Shown piece after piece: positions 23,430-34,500 of a stretch of 36,215 nt of DNA; positions within the stretch are counted from its first letter, which is position 1; every line of letters starts with the position of its first letter. This stretch comes from a virus: positions 1 to 36,215 of the IMG/VR virus record IMGVR_UViG_3300005527_000142. One strand, written 5' to 3'. Position numbers and translations under genes: made by a program. The notes under the pieces were generated by a model that ran no database searches, had not been told where the DNA came from, and saw only the letters and a list, made by a program, of their open reading frames with translations.

Positions 23430-24598
23430 TGGCTGCTCCTGTAACCATACCTACCAGCATAGGCCAGACCGTGGGCGCTGTGCAGAACATAGCCAGTTCG
23501 GTCACTGCTGCTGGCATCAACATCAACGGTTTATCTAGCATGACCCAGGCTGCTACCAATCTCACAGCAGCTGGGGCCAACTTGTTGAAATTGAATCAGC
23601 AGGCCACCAGTGCTGTGCAAGGCCTCTTGCCCAACAGCACACTGACCGTGGATGCGGCCTTGAGCAAGGCAAAAGTTGGTTTAGAAAGCACTTTTTCTGC
23701 ACAGGGAGCTGCGGCCACTGCCACTGATTTCTTCAAAGCAGCCAAGCAAACAGCAGACAAGATAGCCAGCGATGTCAAGGCCGTGGCAGATAAAATCGCA
23801 TCAGGTGTGGATCCCACATCCTTGGCCAAGTCGGCCACTTCGGGATTGTCCAGTCTGACCAATGTGGTGGGATCTGTGACATCATCCGTGACTTCGGCTG
23901 TGTCATCAGCGGCCAAAACAGTGAGCAGTTACATACCCGGTGCTGGCGCTGCTCTGGCGCAGACTGGCTCTATCAATACCAACGCCGCAGCGGCTGTTAC
24001 CAACACTATAAATTCACTGCAGCAGGCAGGAGCCACTGTGGGAGTCAACACCGCACAGATAGCTGCTGCCAATCAGCAGCTGACTGGTGCTGTGAGCAGT
24101 CTCAGCCAGGCACTGAAAATATCAGCACCAGGTGTAGCCTTGCCCGGTGGGCTACCAGCCATACCCAGCATACCTGCCATACCAGGACTGCCAGGCGGCA
24201 TACCTGCCATAGATCCTGCAAAATTAAAAGCAGCCACGGCTGCCATAGAAGCAGCACAAAATCCGCCCAATCCCTTGGCCACTGCTGGTACCAAAATTGG
24301 CGCTATCGATCGTTCAAAATTAGATAGTGCATTTTTATCAGCACTGCCGCCGGGACTGCCCAGTTTTGATCCTGGTACTATATCTGCAGCACAGCAGGCC
24401 GGTGCATCTATCAATGCTGCTAGATTCAAAAACACCAAAGACGAGGATCTGACCTATTCAGGACCTGACACGCAGGTCTGGGACGACATCAACAATGAGC
24501 GATTAAAACGCGGCCTCAGCGGCTTGCCCAATCCCAGACCTGCTGAAGACAGCGAATATGCTAAAAAATACAGCAATCCTGCTTATTCGGGCGGTTAA
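23429..24598 (+). CDS. Alanine/threonine-rich virion protein of unknown function (389 aa)
   Basis: Overlaps the previous stop by one base (TAATG), so translation is coupled. Composition is dominated by A, S, T, G and N. Residues 1-230 are low-complexity, helix-prone sequence with repeated ATS/AVSS/KTA patterns. A proline-rich section at about 235-265 repeats PAIP and PGG (GLPAIPSIPAIPGLPGGIPA). The last 60 residues are more ordinary and charged (DEDLTYSGPDTQVWDDINNE). Such a layout suits an extended or flexible virion component, but no family is recognised. It lies between the 197-aa protein and gp25 in the baseplate operon. Confidence 0.75.
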   Translation: MAAPVTIPTSIGQTVGAVQNIASSVTAAGININGLSSMTQAATNLTAAGANLLKLNQQATSAVQGLLPNSTLTVDAALSKAKVGLESTFSAQGAAATATDFFKAAKQTADKIASDVKAVADKIASGVDPTSLAKSATSGLSSLTNVVGSVTSSVTSAVSSAAKTVSSYIPGAGAALAQTGSINTNAAAAVTNTINSLQQAGATVGVNTAQIAAANQQLTGAVSSLSQALKISAPGVALPGGLPAIPSIPAIPGLPGGIPAIDPAKLKAATAAIEAAQNPPNPLATAGTKIGAIDRSKLDSAFLSALPPGLPSFDPGTISAAQQAGASINAARFKNTKDEDLTYSGPDTQVWDDINNERLKRGLSGLPNPRPAEDSEYAKKYSNPAYSGG

Positions 24599-24608
24599 AT
24601 ACTAGACC

Positions 24609-24983
24609 ATGGCAACATTCATCGGATACAACACACAGCAGGCATACAAAAAATTTACCTTGGTTGATCAGCAGTTGGTGATCAGGGATTTGTTGAATGC
24701 TTTCAACATCAAGCAAGGCGAACTGCCAGGACGCCCTCAATATGGGTCGCCTATCTGGGCCATGATTTTTGAGCAAATGACCCCGGACGTGCAGCAAAAC
24801 ATACGCCAGAGTTGCATAGATATCATCAAACAAGACCCTAGACTGAGCCTGCAGACCATCAACGTGTTTCCTTTTGACAATGGTATGCTCATGGAAATTG
24901 AAGTACAGTTCCTTCCCAACACTGATGTAGAGTTGCTGCAGGTATTTTTTGACGGCAACACAGGCGTGGCTGGGCAGGTATAA
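24609..24983 (+). CDS. 25: Baseplate wedge protein gp25
   Basis: A 124-aa protein (T4: 132) of the GPW/gp25 family, the small subunit that joins the sheath-initiating inner baseplate. Recognised by the N-terminal VDQQLVIRDLLNAFNIKQGE, the P-x-Y-G-S-x-[IL]-W-x-x-[IL]-F-[ED] block (QYGSPIWAMIFEQMTP, about 45-60) and the C-terminal strand MEIEVQFLPNTDVELLQVFF. All phages with contractile tails I know of have this protein next to gp6/J-type wedge proteins, as here. No ribosome binding site is apparent; the start is 10 nt after the upstream stop. A TTAAATA lies at the upstream stop codon but is too close to act as its promoter. Confidence 0.93.
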   Translation: MATFIGYNTQQAYKKFTLVDQQLVIRDLLNAFNIKQGELPGRPQYGSPIWAMIFEQMTPDVQQNIRQSCIDIIKQDPRLSLQTINVFPFDNGMLMEIEVQFLPNTDVELLQVFFDGNTGVAGQV

Positions 24984-24998
24984 AACCCCTGTTTTTTT
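24971..24998 (+). terminator. Weak candidate terminator after gp25
   Basis: CAGG/CCTG (24975-24978 and 24988-24991) with a nine-base loop, followed by seven T (24992-24998). The stem is short, so termination would be partial, but it precedes the late-promoter-like box before gp6. Confidence 0.4.
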
Positions 24999-25002
24999 GT
25001 CA

Positions 25003-25012
25003 GATAAATATT
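25003..25012 (+). promoter_or_regulatory. Putative late promoter for gp6
   Basis: GATAAATATT, core TAAATA at 25005-25010, 19 nt before the gp6 ATG and 7 nt after a T run. It is the closest of the sites to the T4 consensus TATAAATA. Confidence 0.6.
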
Positions 25013-25029
25013 AAAACACAACTATAACT

Positions 25030-28000
25030 ATGGCCACAACAACTAGACAGACTGCAGTATTTGGGTTGGAAGACTGGAAACGTTTTTATCAAAACTACAG
25101 CCAGGCTGACTTTCAAAGCTATGACTTTGAAACCATACGCAAGACCTTTGTAGATTATCTGCGTCTGTACTATCCCGAAACATTCAACGATTATACAGAA
25201 TCTTCAGAATTTATCGCACTGCTGGATGTCATGGCATTCATGGGTCAGGCTCTGGCCTTCCGCAATGATTTAAATGCAAGAGAAAATTTCATTGACACAG
25301 CCGAGCGCAGAGACTCGGTGGTTAAATTGGCCAACCTAGTAGACTACACTCCCAAACGCAATATACCAGCACAGGGCTATCTCAAGGTGGTGTCAGTGAG
25401 CACCACGGAAAATGTGTATGATTATCAAGGCAATAATCTAGCCGGCGTCACAATCAATTGGAATGATTTGACCAACGAAAGTTGGTATGATCAATTTACT
25501 TCTATAATCAATGCTACCTTGGTCAACAGCCAGCGTGTGGGCAAACCCGGCGGTACTGCCACTATATTAAATGTGTTGACTGAAGAATATTCGGTGAATA
25601 TGCAAGCAGGCTATCTGCCTGTTATTCCGTTTACTGCCACTGTGGATGGCATATCCATGCCTTTTGAATCAGTGTCGGTCAGTATTCAAAATCAGGACGC
25701 CATCGTTGAGCGTGCGCCCAGGCCCAATTCAGTGTTTAATATCCTGTATCGCAACGATCGCCAGGGCTATGGTTCTACCAACACTGGCTGGTTTTTGTAT
25801 TTCAAACAGGGTATATTGCTGAATCAGGATTTTAATTTTCCTGAAAAAATCAACAACAACAATCAAAATATCAATATCGAAGGTATCAATGACCAAGACG
25901 TATGGCTTTATCAACTGGATGAAGTGGGCAATATCACCAGACTTTGGACTCCAAAAGAAAGTATCTATACTGCTAGCCAATTGGGCAGTTCCGAGCGCAG
26001 TCTGCGTACCATTTATTCAATTACCAGCAGATCCAATGATCAAATACAGTTTAACTTTGGAGATAACACTTTTGCCGAAGCACCTGTGGGCACATTCCGC
26101 ACATATGTTCGCCAAAGCAATGGCCTAACCTATACCATCAATCCTGAAGAAATGCAGTCAGTGGTACTGCAGCTGGGGTATGTTGACCGCAACAACAAAA
26201 TACAGACCATAACATACACTCTGAATCTACAGCAGAATATTACCAACAGCCAGGCCAGAGAAGGCATCACTGAAATCAAGCAGCGTGCTCCGTCGAGATT
26301 TTACACACAGAATCGCATGGTCAACGGTGAGGACTACAATCAGTTTCCCTATAGCCAATATAATTCAATCATCAAATCCAAATCTATTGTGCGCAGTGTG
26401 ATAGGTGCTGCTCGTAATTTAGATTTCCTGGACATCACTGGCAAATATTCTTCAACTAATATATTTGCCGACGATGGCGTGCTGTATGAAGAAGAACAGA
26501 CTCCGGACTTTGCTTTTGACTTTTTAGATGTGTCAGATATCAATTCAGTGATCATCAACGGAGTACAACCTATAACACGCACCAAAGAGATGCTGCAGTT
26601 CTATTATGAGAATTTTCCACGACCAGCATTGAACAGCGTGATCAATCCTTATGGACAAAGCGGTTTGCCTGAGCCTGCTGTGCCCTACTTGTTCTGGCAT
26701 CAGACTTCAGCCACTACCAATACCTGTACTGGTTGGTTTGCCAACATTCCTGCAGCAGGTGGACAGCAATATCCTGTGGCCATTGGCGCAGGCGCCAGTG
26801 GCAATCTAGCATATATCAAACAAAGCGCATTGGTAAAATTTGAAGCACCCTTGGGCAGTTGTTTTGACGCTACCAATAGACTGCAAACACGCACACCTGT
26901 ACAACAGGGCGATCACACAGTGATCTGGGCTACTATTACTCGTGTGATCCGCGACGGCAGCAACCAAGGTCGCGGCGACAACAGTGACGGTACAGGTCCA
27001 GTGAGCCTCAACAATTTCGTACCACAGGGCGCTATACCTACTCAAGTTATTCCTGTGTTTGTCAACACGTTCGGCACTGAATTGACCAATCTCATGGTGC
27101 AAAATATTCTGATCTATAGAAACTTTGGTCTAGGCTATGACAATGTTGCTGGCGAATGGTATTTTATCAGCAACACCAATCTTGACGTAGATGCTGCCTT
27201 TAACATATCCACAGCAAAAGATCTCAGCAATACCAACAGCGACGCTGCTTGGATGTTTCAATTCATCACCGACGGTGTCAACTATACTGTGACTTATCGC
27301 AATCTCACATATATCTTTGGATCGGTGAGCCAGTGTAGATTCTTTTTTGATTCTGCAGGACGTATATTTGATGTCAAAAAAGGCAGCATAGTCAATGACT
27401 ACATCAGTGTGCTACGCAGCAATCCCGATGCCAACGCCACACCACCGTACAGTGCCAGTCTATTAGAAGATGTGATATTAGATATCATTGGTCAGCAGAC
27501 CGAAAGCGATGGCTACGTCAACGACTTTGGCGTAGAAGTATCATTTGGCGACTATGATCAAGACACAGTTGCGGATGATCCTGACGTGTTTAATATAGTG
27601 GTAGCACCTGATGTGGATCCCGACAGCAAATATGTTTTCCTGCAGAGAACACTAGATTTTGATGATCTAGAAAGATATCTCTTGATACCCGAATATGTAA
27701 TGAACAAGGTGTATGCAACCAAAGAAGCCATTGAAGCACAGATGGCAGCATATCCGGCTGGACAGTTATTTTTTGCCTATCAAGACAAGACTTTTTGGGA
27801 ATTGAAAGTAGATGTCTATGGTGGACGCAGCCTTACTGCCAGAAGTGATTTCCAATACAAAGTTGGGCGTGCGGGCTTGTATTTCCAGTATCGGCATAAC
27901 AGTCCCAACACACGCAGGATAGATCCCGGTACCAGCAATATCATTGATATCTATGTGGTCACAAACAGTTACTACAATGAATATCGCAACTGGATCACAG

Positions 28001-28506
28001 ACACTACCAACACTGTGCCTAAACCCGCTGTGCCTACCATGAGTGAATTAGGACAGGCATATCAAGGACTCAATGAATACAAAATGCTCAGTGACAACAT
28101 AGTGTTGAATTCTGTGACCTTTAAACCTTTGTTTGGCGCCAAGGCCGATCCTGAACTCAGAGCTCTGTTCAAAGTGGTGAAAAATTCCAACACCACTGCA
28201 TCAGATCAAGAAGTCAAGTCTGCTGTGGTGGCCAGCCTCAATACCTATTTTGACATAGACAACTGGAACTTTGGTCAAACTTTTTATGCTTCTGAGTTGT
28301 CGGCCTATTTACACGATACCCTGGGCACGCTGATTTCGTCTGTGGTATTGGTACCACAGGATCCCAACAAGGCCTTTGGTAATTTGTATGAAATACGTTC
28401 TGCCCCCACAGAGATATTTGTCAATGCCACCACAGTCAATGACGTGGAGATTATCGCAGCACTGACACCATCTGAGTTACGTATTCAAACCACGGTTAGT
28501 TACTAA
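25030..28506 (+). CDS. 6: Baseplate wedge protein gp6
   Basis: Forms the ring of wedge dimers that changes shape at contraction. The 1,158-aa protein is much longer than T4 gp6 (660). Family landmarks are near the N-terminus: FVDYLRLYYPETFNDYTESS, EFIALLDVMAFMGQALAFRN and DLNARENFIDTAERRDSVVK followed by LANLVDYTPKRNIPAQGYL (about 38-120), and a C-terminal stretch with 'TFKPLFGAKADPELRALFKV ... DIDNWNFGQTFYASELSAYL'. Extra length lies in the middle (about 540-1000), where beta-rich segments are inserted, possibly outward-facing domains. No Shine-Dalgarno site is seen before the ATG. It is followed after two bases by the giant gene. Confidence 0.93.
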   Translation: MATTTRQTAVFGLEDWKRFYQNYSQADFQSYDFETIRKTFVDYLRLYYPETFNDYTESSEFIALLDVMAFMGQALAFRNDLNARENFIDTAERRDSVVKLANLVDYTPKRNIPAQGYLKVVSVSTTENVYDYQGNNLAGVTINWNDLTNESWYDQFTSIINATLVNSQRVGKPGGTATILNVLTEEYSVNMQAGYLPVIPFTATVDGISMPFESVSVSIQNQDAIVERAPRPNSVFNILYRNDRQGYGSTNTGWFLYFKQGILLNQDFNFPEKINNNNQNINIEGINDQDVWLYQLDEVGNITRLWTPKESIYTASQLGSSERSLRTIYSITSRSNDQIQFNFGDNTFAEAPVGTFRTYVRQSNGLTYTINPEEMQSVVLQLGYVDRNNKIQTITYTLNLQQNITNSQAREGITEIKQRAPSRFYTQNRMVNGEDYNQFPYSQYNSIIKSKSIVRSVIGAARNLDFLDITGKYSSTNIFADDGVLYEEEQTPDFAFDFLDVSDINSVIINGVQPITRTKEMLQFYYENFPRPALNSVINPYGQSGLPEPAVPYLFWHQTSATTNTCTGWFANIPAAGGQQYPVAIGAGASGNLAYIKQSALVKFEAPLGSCFDATNRLQTRTPVQQGDHTVIWATITRVIRDGSNQGRGDNSDGTGPVSLNNFVPQGAIPTQVIPVFVNTFGTELTNLMVQNILIYRNFGLGYDNVAGEWYFISNTNLDVDAAFNISTAKDLSNTNSDAAWMFQFITDGVNYTVTYRNLTYIFGSVSQCRFFFDSAGRIFDVKKGSIVNDYISVLRSNPDANATPPYSASLLEDVILDIIGQQTESDGYVNDFGVEVSFGDYDQDTVADDPDVFNIVVAPDVDPDSKYVFLQRTLDFDDLERYLLIPEYVMNKVYATKEAIEAQMAAYPAGQLFFAYQDKTFWELKVDVYGGRSLTARSDFQYKVGRAGLYFQYRHNSPNTRRIDPGTSNIIDIYVVTNSYYNEYRNWITDTTNTVPKPAVPTMSELGQAYQGLNEYKMLSDNIVLNSVTFKPLFGAKADPELRALFKVVKNSNTTASDQEVKSAVVASLNTYFDIDNWNFGQTFYASELSAYLHDTLGTLISSVVLVPQDPNKAFGNLYEIRSAPTEIFVNATTVNDVEIIAALTPSELRIQTTVSY

Positions 28507-28508
28507 GC

Positions 28509-31500
28509 ATGGCACGCACAGTAGATTTTTTACCTGAAATATTCCGCACACCCACCAACAAACAGGTGCTACACGCCACCTTGGATCAATTGGTACAAGA
28601 GCCGCGCTATGAGCGTGCGCAGGGTTTTATAGGACAGAAGTTTGGTCCAGGTGTGACCACCGAAGATCGTTACATCGTTGAACCAGACAAAACACGCAGA
28701 GACTATCAGTTGGAACCTGCCACCATATTCTTGGAAGACGGCAGCCGGCGTGTTATCGATGCACTGACCTATCCCGGATATCTTGATGCGCTGAAAAAAA
28801 TAAACGGTCCTATCACACGTCCTGACGAACTGTTTGAGCAAGAATATTATGCTGTGGATTTTTTCATCGACTGGGACAAGTCAGTCAACTACAATCAATA
28901 TTACTGGCAGTTCCAAGGACCCGAAACTGTAAGATTAACTGCCCCTGCCACACTGCAGTCTTTTAATGTTGAACAGCAAATTGTAGGCAAGCAGACCTAT
29001 ACCACTGACAATGTGCGGCTGGTCAGTCCTGCCACCTGGAACAAAACAATCTCATTCAGCAATGGTATGCGTATCCAATTTGTTGGCAATATCACTCCTG
29101 CGTTTTATAGGAATCGAGATTTTTATGTAGAAGGTGTGGGCACTGCTGGGGGTATTAAATTGCTGCCAGTGGATGATTTTGTTATTCCTGAAATTTACAA
29201 TTATCCTGCCACAGTTCAACGTGAGCCTATTCCTTGGGACGTTTATCCTTGGGATACCACACTGTGGGACGGAGCAAGACTGGTTCCTGGATCCGACATA
29301 GACTATGTGACCATCAATCGCGCCAGCCGAGATCTAAATCCTTGGACCAGGAGCAACCGTTGGTTCCACGTGGATGTGCTGACTTATTCTGCCGAAATCA
29401 ACGGCACCGTGGCAGTGATCGACGACAACTTCCGCGGCAAGCGTCCTATCTTGGAATTCCGTCCTGACATCAAACTCATACGCTTTGGTACCCAAGGACT
29501 GGAGCCCATCAGTTTGATAGACTACTCAGTGACCAATGCTTTTACACAAGTGGCAGGTCAGCCCAGTTTTACCATTGACGGCATTGAGTTGTTTGCAGGA
29601 ATGAAAGTTATTTTTGCTGCGGACGAAAATCCCGAAGTCGCACGGCAAGTATATCTGGTACAGCAGATCACTCCTGTGCCGGGTGGACAAAGCCTACTGT
29701 ATCTTGAAGCCATTGAAGGCCAAGTGGCTGCCGAAGGATCGGTCACAGTGTGTACCTTGGGTGAGAGCCAGCAGGGCTATAGTTTTTACTACAGCAACGG
29801 TGAGTGGAGCACCATCCAACAGACACAGCAAAAGACCCATCCCAATCAAGCACCATTGTTTGATGTTTTTGATCAAGACGGAACCAGTTTCAGCAACGCC
29901 ACAGTGTATCCCGACACCAACTTTGTGGGATCTCCGCTGTTCAGTTATGCAGTTGGCACCGGAGTGGCCGACGCTGTGTTGAAATTTCCACTGCAGTACA
30001 GCGGCGTCAACAATGTGGGAGACATACTATTTTTCTTTAATTTCTACAGAGATTCGTTTACCTATCTCAATAATCTCACTGTAGATCTAGTGGGACTGCG
30101 CACCGGATTTGTACATCAATATACTGATCGTGTGAATTATGATAGATTGATAGGTTATCAAACTGCCAGCCTTACACCTAATACTACCAATGTTCCTTTG
30201 CTGAGCCAGCAGCCGCAAATTTTTGAATTTGATTATACCGAAGGCAGCATCAAGATAGATGTTGCAGTACTGGAGCAAGATCAATATCCCAGCATCACCA
30301 ACATCGTGCGCATATCAGTCAATGATGTGCTGCAGGATCCAGGAACATATACCTATAGAATCTTGGATGGCAGTAATTTAGAAGTTTACCCAAATGCACA
30401 ATCCGGAGCCGGTACAGGCGTACAAACCGAAATAACTTTTGCAGTTGATCCCGAGCCCACCAGTCTGGTGGTAGTGGCAGCATTGAGCGCTCAGACCAGC
30501 AGCACAGGATATTTTTCAGTGCCCACTAATTTGACAGTAAATGCTCTCAATCAAGATGTCACAGAATGCACCTTGGGCACATTGCGAGATCATTATATAG
30601 GCATTTGTCAAAATATACAAGGCTTTGAAGGTCAGGTTCTGGCTGCCAACAACAGCCGCGATTTAGGCAACCTAGTGCCTTATGGCATCGACCTTATACA
30701 ACACTCGGCTGCATTGGCCATACCAGCAGTATTCTTGCGCGAGCAGGATTATTCTATATCCAGCGCATTGTATTACAGTGCTGTGGAGTACCAACGATAT
30801 AAAGATCTTGTTTTAGATTACGTTTGGAAAAACGAATTTATCAATGAAACCACAGCAGAAATATTAGACTCGGCCATTGATGCCTTAAAGTCCAATCGTT
30901 CCAGCGATAATCCTTTTTACTGGAGTGATTGTATTACAGCAGGTATTTTTGAAAGCACCACATATACCTGGTACGAAGAAAGCAGCACCAGTTTTGATCT
31001 CATTTACACATATAATTACAGCGAAGCCAATTATCAAGGTTTGAATGTGTATGTGAATGATGTGATACTGTGCCGGGACAGAGATTATGTAGTTGATACT
31101 GTGACCAATACTGTGACTCTGGTACCCAGTGTGCTGGCCGACGAAGATATCGTGGTCATACGTGAATATCAACAGACCTATGGCAACTTTGTTCCTGCCA
31201 CTCCCAGCAGTCTGAGACTGTTTCCTGCATACTTTCCAGAGATATATGTAGACACTACCTATACCACTCCCACCACTGTGATACGTGGACACGACGGCTC
31301 AATCACGCCTGCGTTTGGCGACTACAGGGATCAGGTACTATTAGAATTCGAAACACGTATCTACAGCAACATCAAGGGCACCGCCGACTATCCGCTAGAC
31401 TACAATGAATTTTTGCCTGGCGCCTTTCGTGGTGTCACAGCAGACAATATCAATAGCCAGACTATATTGAACAATGAATTTGTACGCTGGTTAGGCAGCA

Positions 31501-34500
31501 ATCGTGTGGACTACAAGCAACAAGATTTCTTGGTCACCAACGAAAAAACCTGGAACTACAGCCAGACTGGTGCTAAAATCACGTATCCCCAAGGACTGGA
31601 CGCCGGTGATGCTATTCCCATGCCTGGTTACTGGCGCCAGATCTATTGGTTGTTTTACGACACCGATGAGCCACAGAACTTTCCTTGGCAGATGCTGGGT
31701 TTCAGCAACAAGCCCCTATGGTGGGACGCTGAATATGGACCAGCACCTTATACCTCAGGTAATCTCTATATGTGGGAAGACATTGCCGCGGGCCGCATCC
31801 GCGAGCCAGGCAATGACAGGATTGACACAGTTTATGCACGTCCTGGCCTGTTAGACATCTTGCCTGTGGATGCGCAGGGCAATCTGTTGTTGCCTTTTAC
31901 CACCATCGTCGCAGACTACAACCCAGCCACTTATCAGGCCAATTGGAGCATTGGTGGCGGATCGCCTGCAGAAACAGCGTGGCGCAAATCCTCTGCTTGG
32001 CCGTTTGCCATACAAAGACTTTTGTTTTTATTAAAGCCAGCTCAGTATCTAAACTATTACATTGATCGGGATCAATATAAATTCAACACTGAATTTGATC
32101 AATGGCTCTACAACGGTCGCCAAAGACTGACATCAAATGATTTACAGATCTATGGCGAGGGCACAGCAGTTAATTCTTATGTTAATTTCATTATTGACTA
32201 CAACAAGAGTTATGGATTGCCCGGTACTGCCAATCTTGAAGCCAGGATCAACAATCTAGACATACGATTGGCCTATCGTGTGGCAGGTTTCACTGACAAA
32301 AGATATCTGCAGTTGCTGAGTGATCGCACAAGTCCGGCCACTTACAATCGCAGTCTGCTGATTCCTGACGAAAACTACAACATACTTTTGTATCGCAATG
32401 AAGTGTTTGACAGCATCAACTATTCGGCAGTGACCATTGAACGCACCGAATCGGGTTGGGCTGTGTACGGCAACAGCATAGCCAATCCGTATTTCCAAAT
32501 CCTGCCCAGCATCATCAACAACAACTATACCACACTGAACATTGGTAATACTACCATACGTATGCAAAAAGATTTTTCAGACACAGTGGTCTTGATTCCC
32601 TATGGTTATATCTTTCGCAGTGTTAACGCAGTGGTAGACTTCTTGTTGAGTTATGGCAAATTCTTGAACACATCGGGATTCGCTTATAACACACTAGAAA
32701 ACACTGTACTGCTAAACTGGGAGCAGATGGCACAGGAATTTGTGTACTGGTACAATCAAGGATGGGCCGTAGGCGCACTGATACAGCTCAATCCCAGCAG
32801 CGCCAAATTAGAATTTTATAAACAGAATGCAGTGGTAGTGAATCTACTGGAATCCAAACGCGAAGACATTCTGGTCAATCAAAACAAGCAAGCCCTGCGT
32901 TTGCGAGACTACAGCGTGTACAGAGATGGCAACTTGTTTGAACTCACTGCGCTGAATGAAAACACTGTTGGATATGTTAATCTCAAACTCACCAACTATG
33001 AACATATCATCATCGTTGACAACGTCACAGACTTTGATGATATCATTTATCAGCCATTGACAGGACTGCGCCAGGGGCGCTTGATATATCAAGGTATCAA
33101 GTCGGCCGAATGGGATGGCACCATGGATGCACCCGGCTTTATCATAAACTTGCCCAGCGTGACCGAATGGGATTCGGGCCTAAAGTATGCCAAAGGCCAA
33201 GTGGTCAAGTTCAAAAATTTTTATTATCAGGCCAATGTCACTGTGGATCCTGCGGATACATTTGATTACAATCTTTGGAACAAAATAGTTTATCGTCCAG
33301 ACCAAGAAGGTATGCTGCCCAACCTTGCCCTCAAGGCCATACAAAGCACACAGTTTTACGATCAGCACGCTGATAACTTAGACGCCGATTCAGAACTTTT
33401 GGGATTTGGACTCACAGGATTCCGCCCGAGAGAATACATGGCCAGTATCGAACTTGATACTGTGAGTCAAATGAATGCCTATCAAGATTTTATCGGTACC
33501 AAAGGCACACCGCGCAGTCTTTATTTTTACGATCAGGCAGTGGTCAATGGCGATGATCTCAGTTACGATGTTTACGAAAACTGGGCTATACAGCGTGCCA
33601 CTTATGGTGCCACGGCTACCAACGCCTTTGTTGATTTTACATTAGATGCTACCAAACTTACCGGCAATCCCAGTACCAGCCAGTTTGTGGTCCTGGGCGA
33701 ATCCACAGAAGCCGATCAAGCCACATTGATCACAGACTTGTATGCAGTCAGTCAGCCGGTGAATACCACACAGATACTGCCACAATTACAACAGACATAC
33801 CCTGACAAGTTTTTGCCCACGGCAGGATATGTTGACAGCAGAGATGTTGAAATACAGTTGTTCAGCATCGACGACCTCAACAGTTTAAGTGCTGAATTAG
33901 ACAAAGTTACCAATCTTGCAGAAGTATGGGTGGCCAAGATCAATCAATCGGACTGGGACGTATACAAATGCCAGAATCTAGTCAACACACTGGTCTTGGC
34001 ACAAGACAATCTGGATGGCCAGACTCTACTTATATTCTCTGGCAATCACGGACTTACTGCAGATCAGACCATAATCATCAAAGAATTCAATGTAGATTTA
34101 CAGGGCGCGTTCAGAGTCAACAGCGTTCCTAGTACCAGCACAGTGTTGATAGACAGCCAATTGCCCGACGGCGTGACCACACTTGTGGGCGAAGGCGTGG
34201 TTTTTGAACTGTCTTCAGTACACGTGGCACAGCCCAGCGACATTGCCGATTTACCTATATTGTTTGACTTGACCAAGACCAACAAGGTATGGGTAGATAA
34301 CAATGGATCAGGCCGCTGGCAAACTTTAGAAAAACAAACGCCTTATACTGATATCAAAGATTACGAATATGCTGGCACAGAATTATTTGGTTCAGCAGTG
34401 TGCCAAACCAGCGATAATGCCAACATATTGATAGGTGCTCCAGGCAGTTATACCACAGGAGTGGTCATACCCTACTATCTCGATGGCAATGTTTACACTG

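Noticed and set aside
24596-24601. TAAATA as promoter of gp25
   Set aside because: It includes the upstream stop codon and lies seven bases before the ATG, too close for a normal late promoter.
25889-26128. Plus-strand open frame inside gp6
   Set aside because: It lies wholly within the gp6 coding region in another frame and has no family-like features; a shadow frame.
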